NCBI RefSeq assembly: GCF_000196315.1
Contig: NC_014230.1
Coordinates: 682,001 to 746,000, forward strand
Reading direction: 5' to 3'
Length of the DNA stretch: 64,000 nt
Source of the DNA: Croceibacter atlanticus HTCC2559
Lineage (GTDB): Bacteria > Bacteroidota > Bacteroidia > Flavobacteriales > Flavobacteriaceae
How positions within the stretch are numbered: position 1 is the first letter of the stretch; every line of letters starts with the position of its first letter. The notes beneath the pieces are model-generated. The model did not search any database, had not been told where the DNA came from, and saw only the letters and a program-made list of their open reading frames with translations. A program made the position numbers and the translations under genes. Positions 25,590-34,598 of this stretch are shown here, piece after piece.

Positions 25590-28364
25590 TTAATGTCTTC
25601 TCCAGTTAAACTCTCTCGTTTCGCCTTTTTTTCCTAGAGTATTAAATTTATAACTAAGTCCAAACATAACATAACGTTGTAGTACTGTACTTTGTGTATC
25701 CTGAATATAATCTTGAGTAGCTGTTCGTCTTGTATTATTGTTTTGCTTTAAGATATCATACGCCTTAATAGAAGCGGTAAAAGCGTCGTTATAAAATGAG
25801 TATAAAAGTGAACTATTCCAGAACAGGATGCTTTTTTCAAATCCTTCAGCAACATCTGCATTGTAATTATAATCTATATCATTTACCCATTCAAGCTTTT
25901 TAAAGAACGTAGCTGTAGTAAAAAGGTTTATGGTATGTCTTACGTACTCTCTACCTTCAAACAGGTCTAAATTAAAGCTATTCTCTGTATAGTTAAGTGT
26001 GTAAGATGGTCTAAACTCAAATTTATCTTTTAATATATAGGCAATATTTACAGATGGCGAATACGTTACAGTTCTACTAGCATATTGTACTGCATTATTA
26101 AAGTTTACGTTTCTGTTGGCGTTTATGCTTCCTCTAAGCCCGTAACGTATGCTTTGTAATGAATCTACCTTCTTTTGTTTATTAACTCCTATGCTAAAGT
26201 TTAAATTGTAATTACCATTTACATTGGTATACGTAGTGTTTCTTACAAAATTTTCATCAACAGTAGTTTGAGCTACCACACGATCATTGGTAAATGTAGC
26301 ATTACCATAGCTGTAAACTCCAGATTGGGTTTTAAAATCGTAAGAGTTATATCCTAAATAAATATTATGATTGTTAGAAGGGCTTAAGTTTGGATTACCC
26401 TGTATAGTGTTTAGTGGATTAGACACATCTACAAAAGGAGATAGTTGATTTACGCTTGGAGCATCATTACGGAGCCTATAACTAATATAAGCTCTAGATT
26501 GTTTAGTAAAGTTATATCTAAAATTACTTGAAAGTGTTAGTGCATCAAAATTGTTTTCAAAATTAATGTCTCTTAATGCATCGTCACTTTCTAAAGTCCT
26601 ATGTATATAACCAGCACTAAAACCGGCTCTTAGTTTATCGGTTTGGTATTGTAACCCTAACTCTGGTTCAGAACTGCTATTCTTATTTTCAAAATCTGTA
26701 CTCTGTTCAAGATTAAAATCTGAATAGTTTTGGTTAGTTTCATTAAAGTCAAATACAGACTGGTTATCTTCTCTTGTATTTTGTTCGTAGGTATATTCAG
26801 CATTTAAGAATAGTTTTTTCTCTATTAAAGGAATTCTCCAATCTGCTGAGACCTGAAAACCATTGTCTGTATTTTCACCGTCTGTAAATTGATTTCTTGT
26901 AATTGTTTCTGGTGTGTCTCCAAAAACTTCGGTATTAGAAAACAGGAATCTTTCGTTTACATCCTTATTAATGTTGTTTTCTACTCCTAACCTTACAAAT
27001 CCACCTTTTTTACCATACTTCTTTGTAAAGTCTAATTCTCCTTGAAAGTTGGTGCCTGTTCTATCAGATTGTGTAGAGGCTTCAGATTGGTTTGTAAGTT
27101 CACCATCTATCGTTCTGCTTTCTTCATTAGAATCAAAGTTTGAAAGTCCTGTATTGTATGAAAATTCAGGTCTAAATAATATTACAAAAGTTGAGTCTAC
27201 TTCAGACCTAAATCTAGCATTAACTGTATGAGAATCTATATTACTGTCTGAACTTGATATAGAATTTGTAATAAACCTATTGTCTGGCAAAATGTTTTCT
27301 CGCTGGGTAACTTCGTCATTATATGAGTTAGATGCAGAGTAAAAATAATCTGTAGTAATGTCTGTTTTTTTCCATAATTCATTAGCAAAATTAACGCCTG
27401 CTGTTCTGGAGTTGGTAATACCTTGGCCACCACCAAAAGAACGCCCACCAACATTAAAACTGCCATTGCCATTAAAGCTTACAGAACGCGTATTAGAAAA
27501 AAGCCTTTGTATTTCTCCAAAACTAAAACCTGGTGAGTTAATATTATTACCACCACCTAATACGCTAACTCGCAAATCGTTATCAAAATAATTTAAAAGT
27601 CCGGCATATTCAAAACGTTCATCGGTGCCTGCACCTGCAGCTACCCTACCAAAAATTCCTTTGTTTTTATCTTCATCTATAGTAAGGTTTATGGTTTTGT
27701 TGGTTTGCTCTCCATCTTCGCCGGTAAAAGCCTCAGAATCTGTTTTAGTGTCTGTTACTTGTATTTTCTTGATAATATCCTTGGTTAGGTTTCTTGTTGC
27801 AATTGTAGGATCATTACCAAAAAAAGGTTTTCCATTAACTAATATCTTGTTTACTGGTTTACCATTAACTTTTATGGTGCCATCTGGATCTACCTCAACA
27901 CCTGGCAATTGTTTTAAAAGATCTTCAACGTTGGCATCTTTCTTAGTTTTAAACGACTTTACATTAAACTCCAATGTGTCCTTTTTAATAGTAATTGGTG
28001 CGCGTGTAGCAGTAATCACAACATCTGACAAAGATTCTGCCTGCAAACCAAGAGGAATAGTTCCTAGATCTATTTCTGAGGAGTTTATCTTTACAACTTT
28101 AGAATAGCCAGCGTAGCCAGTAAAACTAATATTTACTCGCATTTCTGGTAAACTAGATTCTGTTTCTAATAAGAAAAGACCTGCTCTGTCTGAAATGGAA
28201 TAGGTTATTAATGTACTATCTGAAACTTTTTCTGCAAAAACAGTTGCTGCTTCTAAAGGTGTTTTCGAGGTCTCATCTACTATTGTTCCTTTTATAGTAA
28301 CACTTTGAGCAATAGATGTTATCGAAATGAAGAAGACTGCTAAAAATAAGTAAACGTTTTTCAA
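25590..28364 (-). CDS. TonB-dependent receptor-like outer membrane beta-barrel protein
   Basis: A 924-residue protein with a signal peptide (LFLAVFFISITSIAQ), a carboxypeptidase regulatory-like domain (KGTIVDETSKTPLEAATVF, roughly residues 22-105), a plug domain (ATRAPITIKKDTLEFNVKSF, LLKQLPGVEVDPDGTIKVNG, ILVNGKPFFG) and a long Asn/Tyr/Phe-rich beta-barrel ending in GLSYKFNTLGKKGETREFNWRRH. It resembles the Bacteroidota family of barrel proteins that are TonB-receptor-like but lack a SusD partner. No susD gene is adjacent. Its ligand is unknown. A 21-bp inverted repeat (28415-28435) lies about 50 bp upstream and may be a regulator site. Confidence 0.87.
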   Translation of the reverse strand: MKNVYLFLAVFFISITSIAQSVTIKGTIVDETSKTPLEAATVFAEKVSDSTLITYSISDRAGLFLLETESSLPEMRVNISFTGYAGYSKVVKINSSEIDLGTIPLGLQAESLSDVVITATRAPITIKKDTLEFNVKSFKTKKDANVEDLLKQLPGVEVDPDGTIKVNGKPVNKILVNGKPFFGNDPTIATRNLTKDIIKKIQVTDTKTDSEAFTGEDGEQTNKTINLTIDEDKNKGIFGRVAAGAGTDERFEYAGLLNYFDNDLRVSVLGGGNNINSPGFSFGEIQRLFSNTRSVSFNGNGSFNVGGRSFGGGQGITNSRTAGVNFANELWKKTDITTDYFYSASNSYNDEVTQRENILPDNRFITNSISSSDSNIDSHTVNARFRSEVDSTFVILFRPEFSYNTGLSNFDSNEESRTIDGELTNQSEASTQSDRTGTNFQGELDFTKKYGKKGGFVRLGVENNINKDVNERFLFSNTEVFGDTPETITRNQFTDGENTDNGFQVSADWRIPLIEKKLFLNAEYTYEQNTREDNQSVFDFNETNQNYSDFNLEQSTDFENKNSSSEPELGLQYQTDKLRAGFSAGYIHRTLESDDALRDINFENNFDALTLSSNFRYNFTKQSRAYISYRLRNDAPSVNQLSPFVDVSNPLNTIQGNPNLSPSNNHNIYLGYNSYDFKTQSGVYSYGNATFTNDRVVAQTTVDENFVRNTTYTNVNGNYNLNFSIGVNKQKKVDSLQSIRYGLRGSINANRNVNFNNAVQYASRTVTYSPSVNIAYILKDKFEFRPSYTLNYTENSFNLDLFEGREYVRHTINLFTTATFFKKLEWVNDIDYNYNADVAEGFEKSILFWNSSLLYSFYNDAFTASIKAYDILKQNNNTRRTATQDYIQDTQSTVLQRYVMFGLSYKFNTLGKKGETREFNWRRH

Positions 28365-28414
28365 GAGTGTTGATTTTTAATTGATTGATGAATTGTCGAC
28401 GAAAATAACCAAAC

Positions 28415-28435
28415 AGACTATGTAAAACATAGTCT
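28415..28435. promoter_or_regulatory. Perfect inverted repeat, possible operator
   Basis: AGACTATGT (28415-28423), spacer AAA, then ACATAGTCT (28427-28435). It sits between the divergent receptor and lipoprotein genes, 51 bp from the receptor start. The symmetric arms and central spacer fit a dimeric regulator site; as RNA it would also form a 9-bp hairpin, but without a strong U run. Confidence 0.35.
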
Positions 28436-28505
28436 TAAATTATTTTTAAGTTTTTATTAACACAAATGCTCTTTTAGTTAGGTCTTATCATTGTTTTACA
28501 ACGCT

Positions 28506-28533
28506 TTGGCACTTAATTTGTTTTGTACCTTTA
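28506..28533 (+). promoter_or_regulatory. Promoter for the lipoprotein gene
   Basis: TTG (28506-28508), 17-bp spacer, TACCTTTA (28526-28533), one mismatch from TAnnTTTG; 19 bp before the ATG. Confidence 0.45.
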
Positions 28534-28552
28534 AACTGAAAATCTCAATATT

Positions 28553-29050
28553 ATGAAATTAGCTACTTTACTTTATGGTATTATTCCCTTAGTGTTTTTT
28601 TCCAGTTGTTCTTCAAGCCAGCAGCTACAAAACTTTGTGCTACAAGAACAGGTGCCTTTTGAAATAGTTGAATATTATTATCAAGATTGGCCTCAACATA
28701 CAAGAACATCTCCTGCAGGAATACACGTTACCATAGTTTTAAAAGAGAATTTAAACTCTATTGAATTAAAAGAGGTTTTCTTTAGGGATAAACAAGTTGC
28801 ATTAAAGCCTGAACTACGTGCGCCTACGGTGTATGTAGGGAAGTTTCCTAAACAAACTGACCGTATCTTAAATGCCGACCCTGTAAAAGAATACGGTAAT
28901 AAACCACCTCAATTTTCTAAAAATGGTTCTTTCAAATTGTCCTCTAATGACGCTATAATTTCCTACACAGAACGTGGTAAACTACTGTATTACAAGCTAA
29001 CAGATATTGAAGAGCGCGGCACAAGGCAAGCTCCTAGAAATCCTAGGTAA
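28553..29050 (+). CDS. Conserved lipoprotein of unknown function
   Basis: A 165-residue protein with a signal peptide and lipobox (VFFSSC, followed by SSSQQ), so it should be lipid-anchored in the periplasm or outer membrane. The body has paired-strand segments VPFEIVEYYYQDWPQ, GIHVTIVLKEN and VYVGKFPKQ, and a basic tail ending TRQAPRNPR. I do not recognise a named family. It has its own promoter. Its TAA abuts the stop of the convergent pentapeptide gene with no space for a terminator. Confidence 0.75.
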   Translation: MKLATLLYGIIPLVFFSSCSSSQQLQNFVLQEQVPFEIVEYYYQDWPQHTRTSPAGIHVTIVLKENLNSIELKEVFFRDKQVALKPELRAPTVYVGKFPKQTDRILNADPVKEYGNKPPQFSKNGSFKLSSNDAIISYTERGKLLYYKLTDIEERGTRQAPRNPR

Positions 29051-30190
29051 TTATTTTTTAAGAATTTGGTAGTTATCATCATCTACCTCAACAACCTCAT
29101 AGGTCTCTGCAAACCACGCATAGTCTGTTTTATTTAGTTGCTTACTCATTGTTACACTAAAATTTTCTGAAACCCTTGCATTTGTAAGTGTTGCTCCTTT
29201 AAGCGATTTAACAGAGAACTCTGCGCCTCTAAGATCTGTTAAACTTAAGTCTGCCTTAGTTAGGTCTGCACGCTTAAAGCTTGTGTTTTTAAGAATAGCG
29301 CCTTTAAAGTTAGTAGATTCCAGATTTGCTAAATCTAAAACTGTATTGGTTAAATCTGCATATTTAAAATCTGCATTTTCAAAATCGTTACCGCTAAAAT
29401 TTGAATTACTTAGGTCTGCATAAGACAGATTAATATTTAATAAATCCTCATTAATGATGGAAACGCCCACCATTTCTGCATAACTGAAATCTAATCGTTC
29501 TAATAAAGATCCGTTTAGTGACGTGTTAGAACTTAGCTTTAAACTTAAATCACTTTCAATTAAAGACAATAACAAATAGCCTCGTTCTGGGCTTAGAACG
29601 CGTTCTGTAAGACTATCATTCTTTAAGTAACGATATGGCTTTAGCATTTTACTTAAAGCAATTAAACGACCTGTAGTTGGTTTAGAAATTCTGTTTGAAG
29701 GTGTTCTGTCTATTTCATCATTAACATCCTTAATCATGTTATCTAATAAAATAATGACATTGCCACGACGTTCTGCTTCTTGCAAATAGGTTTGTTGATC
29801 TAAACGAATATTCTGATTTTGAAATAGTGTTTTCTGATCATCTATTAACGTGGTTTGCTTGGCAAGGTAATAGGTTTGAAAAATAAGTAAAATTGAAGGT
29901 AAAATTGCCGTAAGCACCAACAGGAAACCAACTCTAGTAAGCCTTAGTACTACTGCAGAAAGTAAATTGGACAATGTTTCACGAGAAACACGACGGTCAT
30001 CTCCTAATTCGTTTAAAAAATCTTCGATTGAAGTTTTGAGCTTTACACCCAAAACCATACCTGAAGAACGTTTTAAAAAGCTCCACCCTAACTTTCTTCG
30101 TTTTCGCTTAGATTCTTTTTGAGATGCAAAGGTGTCTCTTAGCTTTTTGTTTTCAGCCTCTAATTGTTTAATCTTCTCTTCTTGAGTCAT
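29051..30190 (-). CDS. Pentapeptide repeat membrane protein with N-terminal coiled coil
   Basis: A 379-residue protein. Residues 1-30 form a likely coiled coil (KIKQLEAENKKLRDTF), residues 31-41 are strongly basic, one membrane helix lies around 83-106, and residues about 228-340 hold pentapeptide repeats with ADLTN, ANLES, ADLTK and TDLRG units that build a right-handed beta-helix. A soluble helical linker (about 120-200) separates helix and repeats. The repeats are not of the gyrase-mimic length and show no catalytic residues. Role unknown; a scaffold or channel-associated part is possible. It is 34 bases downstream of the CoA-transferase genes. Confidence 0.8.
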   Translation of the reverse strand: MTQEEKIKQLEAENKKLRDTFASQKESKRKRRKLGWSFLKRSSGMVLGVKLKTSIEDFLNELGDDRRVSRETLSNLLSAVVLRLTRVGFLLVLTAILPSILLIFQTYYLAKQTTLIDDQKTLFQNQNIRLDQQTYLQEAERRGNVIILLDNMIKDVNDEIDRTPSNRISKPTTGRLIALSKMLKPYRYLKNDSLTERVLSPERGYLLLSLIESDLSLKLSSNTSLNGSLLERLDFSYAEMVGVSIINEDLLNINLSYADLSNSNFSGNDFENADFKYADLTNTVLDLANLESTNFKGAILKNTSFKRADLTKADLSLTDLRGAEFSVKSLKGATLTNARVSENFSVTMSKQLNKTDYAWFAETYEVVEVDDDNYQILKK

Positions 30191-30224
30191 TATTAAATTT
30201 GCATTAAAGGCTTATTTTATACAA

Positions 30225-30878
30225 TTAAAGCTTCATTTCTGGAACATCTCCATCTATAATGAGTGTACCTTCTGTTGCCTTTTGTATTTCATCTACACTA
30301 ACGCCTGGCGCACGCTCTAAAAGCTTGAAGCCTTCTTTAGTAACCTCTAACACTGCAAGGTTTGTAACCACCTTAGTTACACAACCAACTCCAGTTAACG
30401 GTAAGCTACAGCGTTTTAATAATTTAGATTCTCCAGCACGGTTAGTGTGCATCATTGCCACTATAATATTGTCTGCACTTGCAACAAGATCCATAGCTCC
30501 GCCCATTCCTTTTACCATTTTACCTGGTATTTTCCAGTTGGCAATATCTCCATTTTCTGCTACTTCCATAGCACCCAGAATTGTAAGGTCTACGTGTTGG
30601 CCTCTTATCATACTAAAGCTTGTAGCAGAGTCGAAAAAACTTGCGCCTGGCAAGGCTGTAATAGTTTGTTTACCAGCATTAATGACATCTGCATCTTCTT
30701 CACCATCAAAAGGGAATGGCCCCATTCCTAAAACACCATTCTCACTTTGAAACTCTACATCGATATCATCTCTAACAAAGTTTGCGACCAATGTTGGTAT
30801 CCCAATGCCTAAGTTTACATAGTAACCATCCTTAACTTCTTTAGCTATGCGTTGTGCTATTCCATTTTTATCTAACAT
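30225..30878 (-). CDS. scoB: 3-oxoacid CoA-transferase subunit B
   Basis: The 217-residue subunit has GYYVNLGIGIPTLVANF and the catalytic-glutamate segment QSENGVLGMGP, the active-site Glu typical of class I CoA transferases. It pairs with the A subunit gene 29 bp upstream to form the heterotetramer that moves CoA from succinyl-CoA to acetoacetate (family knowledge), linking ketone or leucine-type catabolism to acetyl-CoA. The exact acid is not readable here. Confidence 0.92.
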   Translation of the reverse strand: MLDKNGIAQRIAKEVKDGYYVNLGIGIPTLVANFVRDDIDVEFQSENGVLGMGPFPFDGEEDADVINAGKQTITALPGASFFDSATSFSMIRGQHVDLTILGAMEVAENGDIANWKIPGKMVKGMGGAMDLVASADNIIVAMMHTNRAGESKLLKRCSLPLTGVGCVTKVVTNLAVLEVTKEGFKLLERAPGVSVDEIQKATEGTLIIDGDVPEMKL

Positions 30879-30907
30879 ATACTCAATTTGAAAATTTTGA
30901 TGATTGC

Positions 30908-31609
30908 TTAATCTCTTTGTCTTACTGTTCTTTGTTCAATTCGCTTTTCATAGCGTTCGCCTTGAAAAATTCGTTGTACAAATATGCCCGGAATATGTAT
31001 TTGGTTAGGGTCTAACTCTCCTGGCTTAACTAACTCTTCTACCTCTACCACAGTAACCTTTGCAGCACCACACATATTTGGATTAAAGTTTCGCGCTGTA
31101 CCCTTAAAGATTAAATTACCTGCTTCATCTCCTTTCCAAGCTTTTATAAATGCAAAATCTGCTTTAAATGCTTCTTCCAACACATACATTTTCCCGTTAA
31201 ACTCTCGTACTTCTTTACCTTCGGCGACTTCTGTACCATAACCTGCTGGTGTGAAAAATGCAGGAAATCCTCCTTGTGCAGCGCGGCATCGTTCTGCCAA
31301 GGTACCTTGTGGAATAAGCTCCACTTCTAACTCACCACTTAGCATTTGACGTTCAAACTCATCGTTCTCTCCAACGTAAGACGATACCATTTTTCGTATT
31401 TGCTTTTTTTGAAGCAACAACCCTAAACCGAAATCATCTACACCTGCATTATTAGAAATACACGTAATGTCTTTTACGTTTAATTTTACTAAATGTGCAA
31501 TTGCATTTTCTGGTATGCCGCTTAATCCAAAACCGCCTAACATAAATGTCATGCCATCTTGTACGCCTTGCAATGCTGCTTCTACGTCTTTTACTGTCTT
31601 TTTAATCAT
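30908..31609 (-). CDS. scoA: 3-oxoacid CoA-transferase subunit A
   Basis: The 233-residue subunit has the family opening [19 protein letters not shown] and the internal [18 protein letters not shown] and [21 protein letters not shown] segments. It lies upstream of scoB in the same orientation and is the first gene of the unit, with 77 bp before the S41 protease gene's end. Confidence 0.93.
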   Translation of the reverse strand: MIKKTVKDVEAALQGVQDGMTFMLGGFGLSGIPENAIAHLVKLNVKDITCISNNAGVDDFGLGLLLQKKQIRKMVSSYVGENDEFERQMLSGELEVELIPQGTLAERCRAAQGGFPAFFTPAGYGTEVAEGKEVREFNGKMYVLEEAFKADFAFIKAWKGDEAGNLIFKGTARNFNPNMCGAAKVTVVEVEELVKPGELDPNQIHIPGIFVQRIFQGERYEKRIEQRTVRQRD

Positions 31610-31686
31610 TATCTAGATTTAATGATGGGAATTTACAAAAAATGAGAGGACATTAATAATCCTATACCCTCATTTATGATTGTGAT

Positions 31687-33309
31687 TTATTTTAAAATTT
31701 TAGAGTACCTGTTTGTACTGTTTAGTATGTTCTTTGCCTCTTCTATCTCTGGATTATTAATAACATAATAATCATAAAGACCTTCTTTGTAGAAATAACG
31801 CTTTATAATCTCATCTGTTATAAGACGCTCTATTTCTGGCTTCTTATCATCTATAGCTTTTGTCTTGGCTTGTTGTATAGATGCTAGAAAGTTATTGTAG
31901 TTATTCTGCACATCATCATCAAACTCTTCTTTAACTGCAATTTCAAGGGTTTCTTTTAATTCCTTTTCGGTTTGGGTAGTATACTTAAAGTTAGTTGTTT
32001 TTAAAAATTCTTTGAAGTCTGAAAAATCTGAGCTAGTGAATTTAAAATCTTCTGGCGACTCTAACTTATGAGTGTAGTAATAGTTTGTGGCAAAGTTAAA
32101 AATGGCTTCATCTTGAACTAACGCTGATGTTACGCCACTAAATTTAGAAGTTTCTAACTGTACATCTGGAAGTACGCCACCGCCATCAAAAACACTTCGG
32201 CCTGCTTTAGTTTTAAACTCATTATATTCTGCAGATTTTGTTCGCACTGCATTACCATCTTCGTCTCTATTCCAATAATCTAATGCTTGTATACAACGAC
32301 CACTTGGTGTGTAGTATCTTGAAATAGTTACTTTAAGTTGTGTGCCATAAGTAAGCTGTTTTGGTCTTTGCACTAAGCCTTTCCCAAAACTTCTTGCGCC
32401 AACAATTACAGCTCTGTCATAATCCTGCAAGCCTCCAGAAACAATTTCACTGGCAGATGCACTACGTCCATCAATTAAAACCACTAATGGAATTTCAGTA
32501 TCTACAGGTTCATTTTTAGTAACATACGTTCTATTATACTTCTTTATAACAGACTTTGTGGTAGTAACTAACTCTCCTTTTGGTATAAATATATTTGTCA
32601 CATTTATAGCTTCACTTAATAAGCCTCCAGGATTTCCTCTTAGGTCTAAGATAATTTTATCGGCACCATCTGCTTTTAATGTTTTTAAAGCATCAATAAC
32701 TTGGGTAGACGCTTTAGCATTAAATTTAGATAACACTATATAACCAGTTTTATCTTCTAGTAGTTTATAATATGGCACTGCTTCAACATCTATCTTTCCT
32801 CTTTTTAACGTGGTTGTTTCTTGTTTTCCTTGTCGTAAATAGGTAACCTGTACTTCACTACCTGGTGATCCTTTTAATAACTCTCCAGCGTCACTATCAA
32901 AATCTGACAGTACGATATCTCCTATCTTTATAATTTCATCTCCAGCTTTAAGGCCTGCATTATCTGCCGGATAGCCTTTATGAGGCTCTATGATTGTAAT
33001 TTTATCATCTCGTGTTTTTACAGATGCTCCGATACCAGTATACTCTCCAGAGTTTCGAATACGTGCTGTTTCTACATCTTGTTCATTATAAAATTTAGTA
33101 TAAGGATCTAATTCTGTTAACATAGATTTTATGGCAGTATCCATAAGTTCTGCAGGGTTTGTTTCATCTACATAATTCATGTTTAATTCCTTAAACAGCG
33201 TAGTAAAAATCTCTATCTGCTTAGCAATTTCGAAGAAATCATTTTTGAAACTTACTGTTGTAAAAAAAATACCGACAGCTACTACCGAAAGTATAATGCG
33301 CTTTTTCAT
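31687..33309 (-). CDS. S41 family C-terminal processing protease
   Basis: A 540-residue exported protease. A signal-like helix starts the protein (RIILSVVAVGIFFTTVSF), a PDZ domain covers roughly residues 80-165 (GIGASVKTRDDKITIIEPHKGYPADNAGL), and the catalytic domain holds Ser in DGRSASASEIVSGGL and Lys in ARSFGKGLVQ. Such proteases trim unfolded or tagged periplasmic proteins or process outer-membrane proteins. It overlaps the start of the following DUF4349 gene by one base and precedes it in a unit that includes rnpA. Confidence 0.93.
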   Translation of the reverse strand: MKKRIILSVVAVGIFFTTVSFKNDFFEIAKQIEIFTTLFKELNMNYVDETNPAELMDTAIKSMLTELDPYTKFYNEQDVETARIRNSGEYTGIGASVKTRDDKITIIEPHKGYPADNAGLKAGDEIIKIGDIVLSDFDSDAGELLKGSPGSEVQVTYLRQGKQETTTLKRGKIDVEAVPYYKLLEDKTGYIVLSKFNAKASTQVIDALKTLKADGADKIILDLRGNPGGLLSEAINVTNIFIPKGELVTTTKSVIKKYNRTYVTKNEPVDTEIPLVVLIDGRSASASEIVSGGLQDYDRAVIVGARSFGKGLVQRPKQLTYGTQLKVTISRYYTPSGRCIQALDYWNRDEDGNAVRTKSAEYNEFKTKAGRSVFDGGGVLPDVQLETSKFSGVTSALVQDEAIFNFATNYYYTHKLESPEDFKFTSSDFSDFKEFLKTTNFKYTTQTEKELKETLEIAVKEEFDDDVQNNYNNFLASIQQAKTKAIDDKKPEIERLITDEIIKRYFYKEGLYDYYVINNPEIEEAKNILNSTNRYSKILK

Positions 33310-34175
33310 TATTTTGAAGTGTTTTTATTTGAAGACTTAAGCCAATGTCTTATTACAATAGCAACTACAAGTCCTATTATAAGTAATGGCCATAGTGTTA
33401 AGATGCCTAAAAATACAGAAGAAATACCGAACCAACCTGACTTTAGAGCATTCACAATTTTTGTTCCGTAGGAAACTGTAATCCCAGTATTAGAAATTTC
33501 CTTATAAAAATTTATGTTTAGTGTGCTATAAGATACTTGACTTTGCAAATACTCTAGTCTTCCTTGTTTAGCTTCTATATCTTCTCTAATTGTAGAAAGT
33601 TCTCTCTCGATTTCTAAAATTTCTTTTACAGTATTTGCTTTAGATAAAAGCTGTATATATCTTGATTCTAATTCTCGTTTAGCCTTTAAGCGTGCTGTAA
33701 GGTCTATAAATTCTTCTGTTACATCTTGTCTGGAAATAGATTTTGTATCAAAGTAGTTTACGCTCTGAGAAATGCTATCAATAATGACTTGAAAGTTTTT
33801 AGATGGTATTCTTACCTGTAAATTTTGGTATTGCCTGTTGTAATTTTTGCCAGAATTATCGGTTTGAATATAACCCTCATAGGTGTTAAGCAAAGCCTTA
33901 ATTTGAGAATATGTTTTAGAAAGATTTTGTGTTTGAAACTCTAATACACCTGTTTTTATAATTTTTTGCTCTTGGGATGTATTTAAATTTGGGGTTGTTG
34001 TGGTTTCTATTATAGTTTCCTCTAAATAATCTTCAGAATTTTCAATTGTAAATTCTTTTGAAAAAGACTCTGTAGAATTTTCTCCGCAAGCTAAAACCAA
34101 CAACACACAAAAACTAAGACACGGCTTTGAGAAATGCCCCAACAAGCTTTTTAAATTTAGTTTCAACAAATTCAT
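33309..34175 (-). CDS. DUF4349 domain lipoprotein
   Basis: A 288-residue lipoprotein with a long signal ending in the lipobox VLLVLAC, a soluble helical middle containing SRYIQLLSKANTVKEILEIERELSTIRED (a coiled-coil-like DUF4349 core) and a C-terminal membrane helix (WPLLIIGLVVAIVIRHW). I take the ATG at 34175 because it gives a clean signal peptide; an upstream start at 34244 is possible. It overlaps the 3' end of rnpA by 62 bases. Role in the envelope is unknown. Confidence 0.72.
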   Translation of the reverse strand: MNLLKLNLKSLLGHFSKPCLSFCVLLVLACGENSTESFSKEFTIENSEDYLEETIIETTTTPNLNTSQEQKIIKTGVLEFQTQNLSKTYSQIKALLNTYEGYIQTDNSGKNYNRQYQNLQVRIPSKNFQVIIDSISQSVNYFDTKSISRQDVTEEFIDLTARLKAKRELESRYIQLLSKANTVKEILEIERELSTIREDIEAKQGRLEYLQSQVSYSTLNINFYKEISNTGITVSYGTKIVNALKSGWFGISSVFLGILTLWPLLIIGLVVAIVIRHWLKSSNKNTSK

Positions 34176-34485
34176 ATTCAGGTGTTTCTTTGCCAATATA
34201 AACGATGAGAAGCGCAAAGTGTTGCGTTGTCCCATTATAGACAAGGTACTTATTTTTTCTGAATGATTCTCTGAGTAAGCGTTTTATTCTATTTCTATGA
34301 ACCGCTAGTTTAAAGTTTCTCTTAGGCACAGATACACCAACTTTAAAACCTTTTACATCATTATCTTTTAAAGGTATATAGTACATTCTTAATGGGTATG
34401 CAGTTACAGATTTTCCATTTAAGAACAACTCGTTTATAAGTGTTTTTCCTTTTAAATGTTCTGTATTTGGAAAGCTTTGGTCCAT
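34114..34485 (-). CDS. rnpA: Ribonuclease P protein component
   Basis: A 123-residue basic protein with the RNP-binding motif AVHRNRIKRLLRESFRKNK and KVGVSVPKRNFK, diagnostic of RnpA. It helps the RNA subunit process tRNA 5' ends. I take the ATG at 34485 over a TTG nine bases upstream. It is not next to rpmH or dnaA in this window but is joined to a DUF4349 and an S41 protease gene. A TATCTTTG box lies directly upstream. Confidence 0.93.
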   Translation of the reverse strand: MDQSFPNTEHLKGKTLINELFLNGKSVTAYPLRMYYIPLKDNDVKGFKVGVSVPKRNFKLAVHRNRIKRLLRESFRKNKYLVYNGTTQHFALLIVYIGKETPEYEFVETKFKKLVGAFLKAVS

Positions 34486-34491
34486 AGGTTT

Positions 34492-34499
34492 CAAAGATA
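34492..34499 (-). promoter_or_regulatory. -7 promoter box for rnpA
   Basis: Minus-strand TATCTTTG matches TAnnTTTG and ends six bases before the ATG, implying an almost leaderless message. No TTG element was seen 17-23 bp upstream. Confidence 0.35.
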
Positions 34500-34537
34500 C
34501 TGCTTATAATAAAATTCCCTCTTTTTAAAAAGAACAA

Positions 34538-34575
34538 ACCCTAAAGTGTGCTTAATAAAAGCTTCGCTTTAGGGT
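34538..34575 (-). terminator. Intrinsic terminator after pyk
   Basis: ACCCTAAAG (34538-34546) pairs with CTTTAGGGT (34567-34575), with a smaller inner GCTT/AAGC stem. On the minus strand it is followed by a T-rich tract, so it can end the pyk transcript before the rnpA promoter. Confidence 0.65.
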
Positions 34576-34598
34576 GTGTAAAATTATATTTTTTAGAA

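Noticed and set aside
27625-28107. 160-codon open frame on the plus strand inside the TonB-like receptor gene
   Set aside because: It is antisense to a strong conserved coding region, has a skewed Ser/Leu/Val/Pro composition and no recognisable motif; a shadow frame.
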